Shown: piece by piece, positions 41,712-50,313 of the stretch
Numbering within the stretch: position 1 is the first letter of the stretch
Layout: each line of letters begins with the position of its first letter
Source of the DNA: Spirosoma fluviale
GTDB lineage: Bacteria > Bacteroidota > Bacteroidia > Cytophagales > Spirosomataceae
Length of the DNA: 64,000 nucleotides
NCBI RefSeq assembly: GCF_900230225.1
Contig: NZ_OCNH01000001.1
Coordinates: 558,001-622,000, forward strand
Direction of reading: 5' to 3'
Notes under the pieces: generated by a model
Told to the model about the DNA's origin: nothing
The model's database searches: none
Seen by the model: the letters and a program-made list of their open reading frames with translations, nothing else
Program-made: the position numbers and the translations under genes

Positions 41712-42974
41712 TCAGGTTTTCTGCTTCTTCTTCTTGGCTGCCGGGAAAAGAATGTTGTTGAGAATCAGCCGGTAACCGGCTGAGTTAGGATGAAGGTTCA
41801 GATCGGTGGGTTCTTCGCCGATTTCATGCCGGTAGTCTTCGGGGTCGTGTCCACCGTAAAATGTAAAGAAACCCCGGCCATAGGGTGAGTGAATGTAACG
41901 AGCTTCACCGGCCGCACGGTTTTCAGCTAAAATGACCACTTCGGGCTTGATGTAGTTTTTCTTGAACGCCGTTGTCTGCCCCATAAAGCCTTTGATCACA
42001 TTGGCGTGGTTCTGCGTCAGCATGGTTGGGATAGGGTCGTATTTGGCCGAAAACTGGAACAGAGTAAAGTAATCGTTATGCTCGCTCAGGCCCCGCTCTT
42101 CGGGCTGATTGTCGATGTTGGAAAACTCGATCAGAAACGGATTGGTATAGACCTGAAAGTTTCGGAACGCCATCGTCTGGCTGTAATCCAGCTTGTTGTT
42201 AGCATTGGGATCAGCACCGTCGCCGTCGTAAAACGAGTCGACAATATCGGTGTTGTGGGCCGAGAGGGCAATGTCATACGTATCTGTCGCATTGCACATG
42301 GCAAACAGATAGCCACCGCCCAGTACGAAATCACGAATTTTCTGGGTTACCGCTAGCTTTAACTGGGGTACTTTGGATAAGCCAAATTTGCGGGTAATAT
42401 TTTCAGCTTCCTGCTTTTGGGCAATGTACCAGGGCTGGTCTTTAAAATGGAAGAACTTACCGTACTGACCCGTAAAATCCTCGTGGTGCAAGTGAAGCCA
42501 GTCGTATTCAGGGAGTTTTCCGTTCATGACCTCTTCGTCGAAAACCACATCGTAGGGGATTTCGGCATAGGTCATGACCATGGTTACGGCATCGTCCCAG
42601 GGTTGCTTTGTCTTGGGGGAATAAACAGCTACTTTAGGAGGCTTTTGAAGCTTTACCGCGTCCATATTCGCATCGGCCGCCGAAACTTCAGACAGAATCT
42701 GAGCGGATTGCGCATCCGAAATGACTTCGTAACTCACGCCACGTATGACCATTTCATTGATGAATGCCTGACTTTGCGGCATCATAAACGAGCCACCCCG
42801 GTAATTAAGCAACCAGTCGATTTCTGTATCATGCGTTTTGAGAACCCAATAGGCAATTCCGTAGGCTTTCAGGTGATTCTTCTGGGCATCATCCATGGGA
42901 ATCAGAATCTTAGAGGCCCATACATGACCCGTCAGCGTGAGAAAAAGGATGAGCGGTAACAGCAGACGTTTCAT
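41712..42974 (-). CDS. Secreted protein of the Bacteroidota 'asparagine synthetase B-like' family
   Basis: 420 aa from the ATG at 42974, with signal peptide ('LILFLTLTGHVWA'). Homologues are often labelled asparagine synthetase B, but there is no N-terminal catalytic Cys and no ATP-pyrophosphatase motif, and the protein is exported. The segments 'KVAVYSPKTKQPWDDAVTMV', 'YDWLHLHHEDFTGQYGKF', 'VLGGGYLFAMCNATDTYDIA' and 'RGFFTFYGGHDPEDYRHEIG' suggest a class-I-glutamine-amidotransferase-like or peptidase-like fold with several His/Asp. The true function is unknown; the conserved HxHHED and GGHDPE clusters could bind metal. Confidence 0.72.
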   Translation of the reverse strand: MKRLLLPLILFLTLTGHVWASKILIPMDDAQKNHLKAYGIAYWVLKTHDTEIDWLLNYRGGSFMMPQSQAFINEMVIRGVSYEVISDAQSAQILSEVSAADANMDAVKLQKPPKVAVYSPKTKQPWDDAVTMVMTYAEIPYDVVFDEEVMNGKLPEYDWLHLHHEDFTGQYGKFFHFKDQPWYIAQKQEAENITRKFGLSKVPQLKLAVTQKIRDFVLGGGYLFAMCNATDTYDIALSAHNTDIVDSFYDGDGADPNANNKLDYSQTMAFRNFQVYTNPFLIEFSNIDNQPEERGLSEHNDYFTLFQFSAKYDPIPTMLTQNHANVIKGFMGQTTAFKKNYIKPEVVILAENRAAGEARYIHSPYGRGFFTFYGGHDPEDYRHEIGEEPTDLNLHPNSAGYRLILNNILFPAAKKKKQKT

Positions 42975-43055
42975 TGGCTTCCCGGATAAAAATGCTTGTG
43001 CTAGTTTTGTTATAACGAAAGATACACAAATATTGTGCGAGAATTTAATTGTGGA

Positions 43056-43132
43056 TGAGTGAATGTGAGAATTAGAGAATGTAGCAAGACTACCCATTCT
43101 CTAATTCTCACATTCCTCATTCACTCACCCAT
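43056..43132. repeat. Phased intergenic palindrome F (about 8-nt words)
   Basis: Perfect 21-bp arms 43061-43081 and 43095-43115 with GAG words about 8-10 nt apart. It sits between two divergent start codons (42974 and 43140), so it cannot simply be a terminator, and it lies just before the permease start. Confidence 0.7.
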
Positions 43133-43139
43133 TCGATAG

Positions 43140-44378
43140 ATGAACTTACTTGAAAATATACGGGAAGGCTTGCGCTCGATTGCGGGTAACCGCTTACGAA
43201 CCATCCTGACCTCACTCATTATCGCCATTGGTATCACCTCACTGGTGGGGATTCTGACGGCTATCGACGGCATTCAAAGCTCGGTAAACAGTAGTTTTGC
43301 CGGGCTTGGCGCCAACACATTTAGCATTGTGGCCCGGCAGGATGCCTTTCGGCGGGGAGGGCGAATACAACGCCAGGATGCCCCCATTGACTATTTCGAC
43401 GCTATCAACTTCAAACGCCGGTTTCCTTACGGGGCTACTATTGCCGTTTCGAGTGTGGTAACGGGAACTGCACAAGCAAAATTCGGCTCCAAGAAAACGA
43501 ATCCAAACGTGCAGTTGATCGGTATTGATGATGTTTTCCTGTCGGTGAAGGGCTATACCCTCCTGAGCGGTCGTAACATGACGCAAAACGAGTTGCAGTA
43601 CGCCCGAAACGTGGCCATTGTCGGGAGCGAATTAGCGGCCACGTTATTTGAGAAAAAGATAAATCCGCTCAACCAATTAATTCGGGTGTCGGGGTCACAA
43701 TACAAAATTGTGGGTGTGCTGGAAAAGAAAGGTGGGTTTTCGGGCGGGGGCGATGATCGACTGATTCTTGTACCGCTCGATAATGCCCGCGCTCTGGCAG
43801 GAACCCGGAAGCTGTCGTTTGATATTACGGCCTCGGTACCCAGCGTTGCGGACCAGGACGAAGCCGTTGGCGAAGCACGCGGAGTTATGCGGTTAGTACG
43901 GCAGGACCCGCTGGGACAGCCCGATTCGTTCGACATTGAGCGAGCCGATGAACTGGCGAAAGAAACCGAAAATATTACCGGTTACCTCCGTATCGGTGGC
44001 TTTGGGATTGGCTTTATTACCCTCCTGGGAGCCGCTATTGCGCTGCTCAACATCATGCTGGTGTCGGTTACCGAACGAACCCGCGAAATTGGCATTCGGA
44101 AATCACTTGGTGCTACGCCCAAACGCATCCGGGAGCAGTTTTTGATCGAGGCTATCGTCATCTGTATTCTGGGTGGTTTGGGGGGCATTGCCCTCGGACT
44201 TGGCATTGGTAACCTGATCGCCACGCTTGTCAGCCAGGGTAAAGGTGGCTTTGTAGTGCCCTGGGTATGGATGGGGTTAGGAATTGTCGTTTGTGTAACC
44301 GTGGGTCTTTTTGCCGGTATCTATCCCGCCGTACGTGCATCTAAACTCGATCCCATCGAAGCCTTACGGTACGAGTAA
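43140..44378 (+). CDS. MacB/FtsX-type ABC transporter permease
   Basis: 412 aa. One N-terminal helix ('RTILTSLIIAIGITSLVGIL'), a large periplasmic domain and three C-terminal helices, with the coupling segment 'EIGIRKSLGATPKRIREQF', give the MacB_PCD plus FtsX topology. It would serve a mechanotransmission ABC system for export or lipoprotein handling. No ATPase or adaptor is adjacent; an adaptor at 6154-7350 is 36 kb away and of a different type. Confidence 0.9.
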   Translation: MNLLENIREGLRSIAGNRLRTILTSLIIAIGITSLVGILTAIDGIQSSVNSSFAGLGANTFSIVARQDAFRRGGRIQRQDAPIDYFDAINFKRRFPYGATIAVSSVVTGTAQAKFGSKKTNPNVQLIGIDDVFLSVKGYTLLSGRNMTQNELQYARNVAIVGSELAATLFEKKINPLNQLIRVSGSQYKIVGVLEKKGGFSGGGDDRLILVPLDNARALAGTRKLSFDITASVPSVADQDEAVGEARGVMRLVRQDPLGQPDSFDIERADELAKETENITGYLRIGGFGIGFITLLGAAIALLNIMLVSVTERTREIGIRKSLGATPKRIREQFLIEAIVICILGGLGGIALGLGIGNLIATLVSQGKGGFVVPWVWMGLGIVVCVTVGLFAGIYPAVRASKLDPIEALRYE

Positions 44379-44412
44379 AGCAACTCTATGGAGACCGGTC
44401 CGGGCGAGTCGG

Positions 44413-47151
44413 TTATGAGTCAATCGTTGGTAAGAATACGGTAAATGTAGAGCCTAGTCCGGGCTGACTTCGGGCTGTAATAGTCCCTCCGTGATTTTCG
44501 GCTACCTTACGGCATATGGCCAGACCGATTCCCGTTCCCGAGTATTCATTCCGACCGTGCAGGCGTTCGAACAGATGAAAAATCTGCTCCCGGTATTTTT
44601 CATCGAAACCAATGCCATTATCCGAAACATCGATGGCGACCCACGAGCGCATTGTTCGGTTTGGTACGAACGCAGGCACCTCGTCTGACGAAACAGCCCC
44701 TACCCGGAAAATTATTTCAGGAGTTCTGTTTAAGGGGATAAATTTGAGGGCGTTACTCAGCAGATTCTGAAACAACTGCCGCAACTGACTCCGGTTGCCA
44801 TTAAAGTAAATGGAGGGGTGAACAGACGCATCCGGGAGCTGTATACGTGCCTTTTTTTCGTCAATAACCAACTCAAGGTCGCTCAGGATCTCGGCCAGTA
44901 TCCGCTGGAAACCAATTGGCTCAAATGCTTCCTGTTCAGCGGTTAGTCGTGAATAAGTAAGCAAATCCCGAATCAGCTGACTCATTCTGTCGGCTGCCGA
45001 CTGCATTCGTTTGAGCATCATTCGGCCATCTTCCGGCAACAGATTGCCGTATTGGTCGATGATCAAATTGCCGAACGACTGAATTTTGCGCAGCGGCTCC
45101 TGTAAATCATGGCTGGCTATGTAAGCAAACTGCTCCAGGTTATGATTGGAATGGCGTAAGTCGAGTACCAAATGCTCTGCGTACTGCAGGGTTTTGCGGA
45201 GGAGTGTATTATCGTGCGCTACGACTACTATTCCGTCGTCCTGTTTAACGACTGAAATGTCGAACCAGCCTTCAACAGAGCCATCTCTGTAGTACTGTTC
45301 AAATCGTTGGGGCTGGCCAGTTTCGACTACCTCAGTGTATCGGTCAAAAATGCCGGACGACTTTAAACTTGGGAGTACCTCCAGCATGGTTTTATGCTGG
45401 GTTTCTTCAATAGGATGGCTAACCAGGCGGGCATTTGCGTCGTTTTGAACCAGATAACGGAAGTCGGTAATCTGATTTTCCTGATCTCTGATTGCTTCAA
45501 ACAGGATAATGGGGGTTTGGCATCCATCCAGAACACTCTGTAAAATAGCGGCTCGCTGTTTGGCCAGCGATTCGGCCTCTTTACGCTCATTGGTGATTAC
45601 GTAGACAGAAATGAGTCTGTTGGCATCAAGTCGGTTAATCCAGTTATCTGTGTAGTTATTGAGTCCGTCGAATGCGTAGTGCGACTCAAAATGCTGCGGC
45701 TGGCTACTTTGTAAAGCTGTACACAACGCATCCCAATGGGGCGTTTGTTTGGTGCCCGGAAAAAGGGAGAGCACCGATTGTCCAATTAGTTGCTCACTGC
45801 TCATTCCTGTGTCTCGCAAAACTGTCGCACTAACGCAAACGTACCGGAAATCAACAGGGTTACCGGCATCATCCCGCACCGCTTCCAGGACCGAAAGGCC
45901 GTTGGTCATCGTTTTCAAAACTCCTTCAAAAAGCTGAGCCTGTTCCTCAATTTGCTGCGTGGCCGAATAAATATGGCTGATGTCATTGAAGGTTGCCACA
46001 AGCCCGTCGCCAAGCTTGCTAACGGTGGCGTCGAACCACTTCCCTAATGTGGGAAAATAGTGCTTCCCCCGGAACAATTGTCCCGATTCGTAAACAGATA
46101 CGTATTGATCCCAAAGTCCGGTGTTTTTCGTATCGGGGTTGAGAGATGTTAACAAACGGCCAACAATATTTTCATTAGTACGATAGGATGCCCGTAACGA
46201 AGCCTCATTGGTTAGGACTACCCGTAAATCGGCAAGGTGTCCGGCATCATCAAGAACGGCTTCGTAAACCATTATAGAACTCAGCGAAGTACTGAGCACA
46301 CCATCCAGTAGTTCATTCTTTTTACGCAGGGCTTCGGCATCCAGCCGCGTTTGGGTAATATCATTGAACAGAACAATAATGTTGTCAGCATCCATCCGTG
46401 TTACTGACAACTCCAGATGTTTATTTATAGGTTTAGCGAAAAAAGCAGTTTGTAAGGGTTTCCCGGTTTGTAACACGTCGATGTAGGCCGCCATCAGGCC
46501 CGACGTTATAAACTCAGGATTAAACTCACTGATGGATTTCCCAAGAACCTCGATTTCTGAATATTGACCCAGCCTCAGGGCCGCCGGATTGATTAATTCT
46601 ATCTTAAAGTCAATGATTTCCCCATTTGCGTTCCGAATGGCCCGTTCGACGGTGATACTGTTTGGCGAAGTATCCAGTACGCTCTTGAGCAATATTTGCT
46701 GTTCTGTAGTGTGCTGTATAGTCTCCTGAAGGAAAGTGTTCTGTTTTTCCAGTTGAATTTCGACCTGTTTGAGGTCGTCAATATCCCGTAGCGTGACAAA
46801 ATAACCATTACCAACGGGGCGATTTTCAAAAGAGAACCATCTGTTTGTTCCGGGGATGATATGCTCAATGTCAAACGGAATTTGTTTTTCCACGACCTGC
46901 CGAAGGTTTTCTTCCTGTGCCTGTGCGTAAGGTGCCCGTTGAAATAGCCACAGGGACATCATCTCCTCGTGGGTATGACCAGTGAGGGCCAATGCCTTCT
47001 GATTATAATACACCGTTTGGTAATCGATAATCGCACCCATTTCGTTGTGTACTGGTTCATAGACGATAACACCGTTGGGTGAGTGGTCCACTAAACTGGC
47101 GAAAAGGAGCGGAGAGGACGAGGAGGAGGGGACTAGTCTTGAGGTGGTCAT
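44413..47151 (-). CDS. Multi-PAS sensor histidine kinase
   Basis: 912 aa, no membrane segment. About five PAS-like units (recurring 'PNGVIVYEPV', 'PNSITVERAI', 'SLSSIMVYEAV', 'MTNGLSVLEAV', 'CQTPIILFEAI') precede a HisKA domain ('YIASHDLQEPLRKIQSFGNL', phospho-His in SHD) and a HATPase ('LFQNLLSNALKF', 'DVSDNGIGFDE', 'GTGIGLAICRKVAENHGG'). The SHDLQEPLRK box is that of bacteriophytochrome-like kinases. The PAS repeats probably arose by duplication. No regulator is adjacent; the single-domain regulator at 53028 is the nearest. Confidence 0.92.
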   Translation of the reverse strand: MTTSRLVPSSSSSPLLFASLVDHSPNGVIVYEPVHNEMGAIIDYQTVYYNQKALALTGHTHEEMMSLWLFQRAPYAQAQEENLRQVVEKQIPFDIEHIIPGTNRWFSFENRPVGNGYFVTLRDIDDLKQVEIQLEKQNTFLQETIQHTTEQQILLKSVLDTSPNSITVERAIRNANGEIIDFKIELINPAALRLGQYSEIEVLGKSISEFNPEFITSGLMAAYIDVLQTGKPLQTAFFAKPINKHLELSVTRMDADNIIVLFNDITQTRLDAEALRKKNELLDGVLSTSLSSIMVYEAVLDDAGHLADLRVVLTNEASLRASYRTNENIVGRLLTSLNPDTKNTGLWDQYVSVYESGQLFRGKHYFPTLGKWFDATVSKLGDGLVATFNDISHIYSATQQIEEQAQLFEGVLKTMTNGLSVLEAVRDDAGNPVDFRYVCVSATVLRDTGMSSEQLIGQSVLSLFPGTKQTPHWDALCTALQSSQPQHFESHYAFDGLNNYTDNWINRLDANRLISVYVITNERKEAESLAKQRAAILQSVLDGCQTPIILFEAIRDQENQITDFRYLVQNDANARLVSHPIEETQHKTMLEVLPSLKSSGIFDRYTEVVETGQPQRFEQYYRDGSVEGWFDISVVKQDDGIVVVAHDNTLLRKTLQYAEHLVLDLRHSNHNLEQFAYIASHDLQEPLRKIQSFGNLIIDQYGNLLPEDGRMMLKRMQSAADRMSQLIRDLLTYSRLTAEQEAFEPIGFQRILAEILSDLELVIDEKKARIQLPDASVHPSIYFNGNRSQLRQLFQNLLSNALKFIPLNRTPEIIFRVGAVSSDEVPAFVPNRTMRSWVAIDVSDNGIGFDEKYREQIFHLFERLHGRNEYSGTGIGLAICRKVAENHGGTITARSQPGLGSTFTVFLPTIDS

Positions 47152-47223
47152 GAGGAACGTTGGAGTACAGTAAATTTAAGAAAACTGGATAAACGCACCA
47201 CCTCATTTTATCTCAAATTTTTA

Positions 47224-47255
47224 TTTGCAAAAGCGATATTAACGACTTACTTTTG
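47224..47255 (+). promoter_or_regulatory. Promoter of tRNA-Leu
   Basis: TTTG (47224-47227), 20 nt, then TACTTTTG (47248-47255): a textbook Bacteroidota -33/-7 pair, 47 bp before the tRNA. Confidence 0.8.
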
Positions 47256-47302
47256 CACCCACGTTTGACAAACGCATCACGCTTCGGCGTGACGATTCTG
47301 TC

Positions 47303-47386
47303 GCCGGGATGGCGGAATCGGTAGACGCGATGGTCTCAAACACCATTGTCTGCAAGGACATGCCGGTTCGAGTCCGGCTCCCGGTA
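47303..47386 (+). tRNA. tRNA-Leu (CAA anticodon)
   Basis: A class II tRNA: acceptor stem gccggga/tcccggt (G-T at the first pair), D arm, anticodon stem atggt/accat with loop ctcaaac (CAA at 47337-47339), long variable arm, and T loop ttcgagt. CCA is not encoded. It reads UUG. Its 3' part is the attachment site of the element that follows. Confidence 0.95.
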
Positions 47387-47388
47387 CA
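47366..47388 (+). repeat. attL: left direct repeat of the integrated element
   Basis: A 23-bp sequence starting gttcgagtcc and ending cccggtaca covers the T-loop and acceptor 3' strand of tRNA-Leu plus 2 nt. It is repeated exactly at 52670-52692. Insertion leaves the tRNA intact. Confidence 0.92.
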
Positions 47389-47393
47389 ACAAC

Positions 47394-47437
47394 CCCCTAT
47401 AAGTGACTGTTTATCAGAATCTTATAGGGGTTTCTCT
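47394..47437 (+). terminator. Element-borne terminator for tRNA-Leu
   Basis: A 10-bp stem (47394-47403 with 47421-47430) followed by tttctcttt, 8 bp past the tRNA end and inside the element. It replaces the original terminator, which now lies beyond attR. Confidence 0.7.
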
Positions 47438-47993
47438 TTGCTTACCGAAACCCTACCGAAACAAATCTTTAAATACTCTATTTTGCTTCTGTAAAGGGTA
47501 GGGGTATATCATATTTCTATTAATGCTCTTTGCCGCTAACCGCTACCTACTCAAAAAGATGTGATGCCAAAATGCAAGGGGGGGGGTAGGGTATACTTTC
47601 ATATGTCATAAAGGTATTTCTCTCAATTAATTATTTGGTCTGTTTTATAAAAAAGCTCCTTTGTAAGCTATAGGGATAGATTAAGATGAGTAATAAAGTA
47701 CAAAGTGAAAAAAACCGTTTGAATTTTGACACCGATTTTTTTTGCTTAGCAAGCGGGTAGCGGGAAGGTGTTGGTCAGAAAGTCAGAATACCCCCCTTAC
47801 TGTGTTGTTCGTTGTCATTCAAGCCTTATTCCCGCTTATTCGTTTACCTCATCTATAAAGCAAAAACAGCCCCTACATAATGTAAAGGCTGTTTTGTATG
47901 AAGAGGGTAACCCCCTATCAGTTTAATTGCATGGAGTTGGCTGTTTGAGGTCTGCGAGTAATGCTTTAACCTCTTCTACAAAATTGATATACC
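47404..47993. other. Noncoding left end of the element, candidate origin
   Basis: About 590 bp without a gene. It contains GGGTAGGGGTATATC (47497-47510), a run of nine G leading into GGTAGGGTATAC (47578-47596), an inverted copy GATATACCCTACCCT (47986-48000) and a terminator at 47863-47895. Strong strand bias in G makes it a candidate replication origin or Rep-binding region. Confidence 0.45.
47863..47895 (-). terminator. Terminator of the rep-HNH transcript
   Basis: Stem aaaacagcc (47863-47871) with ggctgtttt (47887-47895), about 100 bp past the HNH stop on the minus strand, with T in the distal arm. Confidence 0.7.
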
Positions 47994-48305
47994 CTACCCT
48001 TGATGCCGTTCTTTTCCCCGTTTAACTTGATGGCAATGATTACACAAAGGCATCAGGTTTGTTTCATCAAGAGGTTCACCACCTAAGCGAATAGGTTTAA
48101 TGTGGTCAACCATTTGCGCCGGGGTAAGACGGTTTTTCTCCAAGCAATGAACGCAAAGGGGGGAATTTTCTAAAACCCTTGCACGAAGTTTGCGCCATGG
48201 AGCCATACGGTAAAAATTGGCGGGTATATTCCCTTTAGGGGCTTGGTACGTTGGTTTTGGATTAGCCTTAATCCATGGCCATTCTGGTTTATTTACGGTT
48301 GGCAT
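47994..48305 (-). CDS. HNH endonuclease
   Basis: 103 aa. 'LCVHCLEKNRLTPAQMVDHI' then 'LGGEPLDETNLMPLCNHCHQ' is a complete HNH motif with two CxxC-type zinc pairs. Such small nucleases are common next to phage terminase genes or on mobile elements, where they nick or cut DNA. It starts 12 bp after the Rep gene and ends the operon. No terminase is present. Confidence 0.9.
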   Translation of the reverse strand: MPTVNKPEWPWIKANPKPTYQAPKGNIPANFYRMAPWRKLRARVLENSPLCVHCLEKNRLTPAQMVDHIKPIRLGGEPLDETNLMPLCNHCHQVKRGKERHQG

Positions 48306-48317
48306 AGTGTCAAATAG

Positions 48318-49289
48318 TTACGGTTGATACTCTTCTAATTTACTACTTTCCTCATGTATGGTCAGCACCTCTTCTAATAGGTGTGAAACATCAAACGGAC
48401 TATCGGCATTTGCCGAAGCTACTAAGCCCAACATCTTTTTTAGTTGACGTTTACGGGCTTTACGGTCTTCAGAGGTCAGCACCTCTTCCGGTATAGTCTT
48501 TAATTTTTGGGTCAGTAGCTCTTCCATACTAAACCCGTGAATAGCTTCTAGGTCTTTCAATACCAATAGCGGAAGCATCGAAGCGGGAAGATCCTTTTTG
48601 TTTGTAGGCATAGCTCCAGCGGGGGTTTTTCGGATTCTTTGGTAAGTTTCCAAAAGGTCAACTTTGCAGAGGTTGACGAAAGAAGGGTTAAACAGATCAG
48701 CAACCAACACCCTTTGTTTAAAGTAGATTTCAGGCTTTTTGTAGTGGTTCTCTACCTTCAGACAGTGTTTGCCCGGTTTAAATCCGAAGTCATCCCGTAA
48801 GGCTCTTTTTGCTTCTCCTTTGACCTTCTGTTTAAAGTTCTCATTGGCATCATACAACTTTACCCGTAGGGCTGAGGAATCAAAAAACTTACTCTTTTGA
48901 TTGAGATAACCACGCGCAACAAACCCCTTTAAATGGGTATGATTCGCCAGCATAATATCTACCCGAAGAGGAACTGTTACAAATTGCCCGAACTCAAAAA
49001 CATCTATTGAACCAGAAAAAACATTAAGTCCTATTAACTGGCTTATATAGTCCATCGCTTCCCGTAGGTCAGTAGCTTCAGCGGGGTAATTATGTCCTCT
49101 ACTTAGATAGGGTAGGCTACCGCTAATCTTCAATTCCCGAAGTTGGGCTTTGTATTGCACCTTCAACGGGCAGACACCTTCTAAACGGTATTGTTGCCAA
49201 CCCTGCCAGATATTACCCGTGTCAGTGAGGTACGATAGATTGGGTGTATCTTTGCCCGTGAAGAGGGAAACTCCAATATGGTCAAACAT
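48318..49289 (-). CDS. Phage/plasmid replication protein, gene II/X family
   Basis: 323 aa. The pattern 'ELKISGSLPYLSRGHN' and 'DYISQLIGLNVFSGSIDVFE', followed by 'RVKLYDANENF', 'KHCLKVENHYKKPEIYFKQR' and the downstream 'LFNPSFVNLCKVDLLETYQR', follows the order of gene II/X proteins of filamentous phages and related plasmids. Such proteins nick the plus-strand origin and start rolling-circle replication. The assignment is from pattern recall, not a search. It is the first of two genes after a terminator-like hairpin near 49330. Confidence 0.7.
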   Translation of the reverse strand: MFDHIGVSLFTGKDTPNLSYLTDTGNIWQGWQQYRLEGVCPLKVQYKAQLRELKISGSLPYLSRGHNYPAEATDLREAMDYISQLIGLNVFSGSIDVFEFGQFVTVPLRVDIMLANHTHLKGFVARGYLNQKSKFFDSSALRVKLYDANENFKQKVKGEAKRALRDDFGFKPGKHCLKVENHYKKPEIYFKQRVLVADLFNPSFVNLCKVDLLETYQRIRKTPAGAMPTNKKDLPASMLPLLVLKDLEAIHGFSMEELLTQKLKTIPEEVLTSEDRKARKRQLKKMLGLVASANADSPFDVSHLLEEVLTIHEESSKLEEYQP

Positions 49290-49319
49290 GGCGGGTTTCG
49301 TTTTTTATCCTAAAATGTA

Positions 49320-49358
49320 GAAAGGGACTACCCACATGGGAAGCCCCTTTTTTGTGTT
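49320..49358 (-). terminator. Hairpin between the 169-aa gene and rep
   Basis: An imperfect stem (aaagggacta... with ...aagccccttt) bearing a T run on its + side and A/T on the other, just after the stop at 49366. It may be bidirectional or an attenuator for rep. Confidence 0.5.
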
Positions 49359-49365
49359 TTAAGGC

Positions 49366-49875
49366 TTAAAAAATAGTTGGGCCTTGTTTCCTGACCTCTT
49401 CATTAAGTATTGTCAGCACCGCTTCCCGCTGCCTGTATAAGCCGGGATAAATGCGTACATCTAACGTATCCCGGCAATTGTCCAAGGTGCGTACGATAAC
49501 CACTAAATCCGGGGTGTTCTCTATTCTGCCGTGTTCATTCGTTCTACCCACATCAGCAAAGCCTAGTAGTAGCGGAAAATCAGGACAATCCCATAGAGAG
49601 AAGCTTACACGTTCTTCCGTTCTGCTATTAGCAATCCAATAAGGGCTTGGTGTGTCTTTTCGAGTAAAACGGGCTTTACAGTCTGCAACCTTCCTATAAA
49701 TTGCGGCTCTTCCTGTTTGGGCTATACGTTGAAAACCTACGGGGTCAATTGAAAAGTTAATCCGAAGCGGAAGAACTTCTGAACTTCCTGACTGACGGTA
49801 AAAACTGGCCTTTGTTTCCGCATTACGCCGATATACTAGCCTTTTTTCTATAGCTTTGATAAGTTGTTTATTCAT
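49366..49875 (-). CDS. Element protein of unknown function, 169 aa
   Basis: Basic N-terminus ('NKQLIKAIEKRLVYRRNAET'), then beta-rich sequence with 'RKDTPSPYWIANSRTEERVS', 'CPDFPLLLGFADVGRTNEHG' and 'VVIVRTLDNCRDTLDVRIY'. No signal peptide or membrane helix. I do not recognise a family. It is 14 bp downstream of the HTH gene, so cotranscribed. Confidence 0.7.
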   Translation of the reverse strand: MNKQLIKAIEKRLVYRRNAETKASFYRQSGSSEVLPLRINFSIDPVGFQRIAQTGRAAIYRKVADCKARFTRKDTPSPYWIANSRTEERVSFSLWDCPDFPLLLGFADVGRTNEHGRIENTPDLVVIVRTLDNCRDTLDVRIYPGLYRQREAVLTILNEEVRKQGPTIF

Positions 49876-49889
49876 GGCTCTGATAAGGT

Positions 49890-50195
49890 TTAGGCGTTAG
49901 GCTCGTTTTGCAGAATCAATCCTTTTGCCTGAATCTTATTATGAGTCAGAAACGTCTGCACGTCTAGTGCAGTAAACCAGATTTTGGGGCCAACCTGGCT
50001 GAAGCTAATCTGTTTTTTATCCCGGTAGTTTTGTAGTGTCTTCGGGCTAATATCAAGCATTTTACACACCTCTTCGGGTCTAAAAGTTACCTCATCAAGT
50101 AGTTGAGGTGTTATCCTATCCAGCTTACTTTCTAAGCGTGTTAAGGTGCATAGTAATGCTTTGTAGTCCTCTGCTGTTATCAGCTTTGTTTCCAT
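49890..50195 (-). CDS. Helix-turn-helix protein (excisionase/MerR-like)
   Basis: 101 aa. 'FRPEEVCKMLDISPKTLQNY' with 'RDKKQISFSQVGPKIWFTAL' and 'DVQTFL' is a winged MerR/excisionase HTH (helix_turn_helix_17 type), after an N-terminal coiled coil. In integrative elements of Bacteroidota this class accompanies the integrase as directionality factor or regulator. Confidence 0.85.
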   Translation of the reverse strand: METKLITAEDYKALLCTLTRLESKLDRITPQLLDEVTFRPEEVCKMLDISPKTLQNYRDKKQISFSQVGPKIWFTALDVQTFLTHNKIQAKGLILQNEPNA

Positions 50196-50313
50196 GTTTT
50201 AACCTGTGTTTGATTTTGAAGAATCATTGAACAGGTCAAAGGTCAGTATATGAGGATAGGTAGAGAGATACTACATTTAAGAATTTTTTGTGTCTCTTGG
50301 TAGCTTCTTATTA

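Noticed and set aside
42417..42959. 180-aa open frame opposite the asparagine-synthetase-like gene
   Set aside because: Antisense shadow without recognisable motif or ribosome-binding context.
47309..47494. 61-aa open frame through tRNA-Leu
   Set aside because: It is formed by the tRNA gene and the following terminator.
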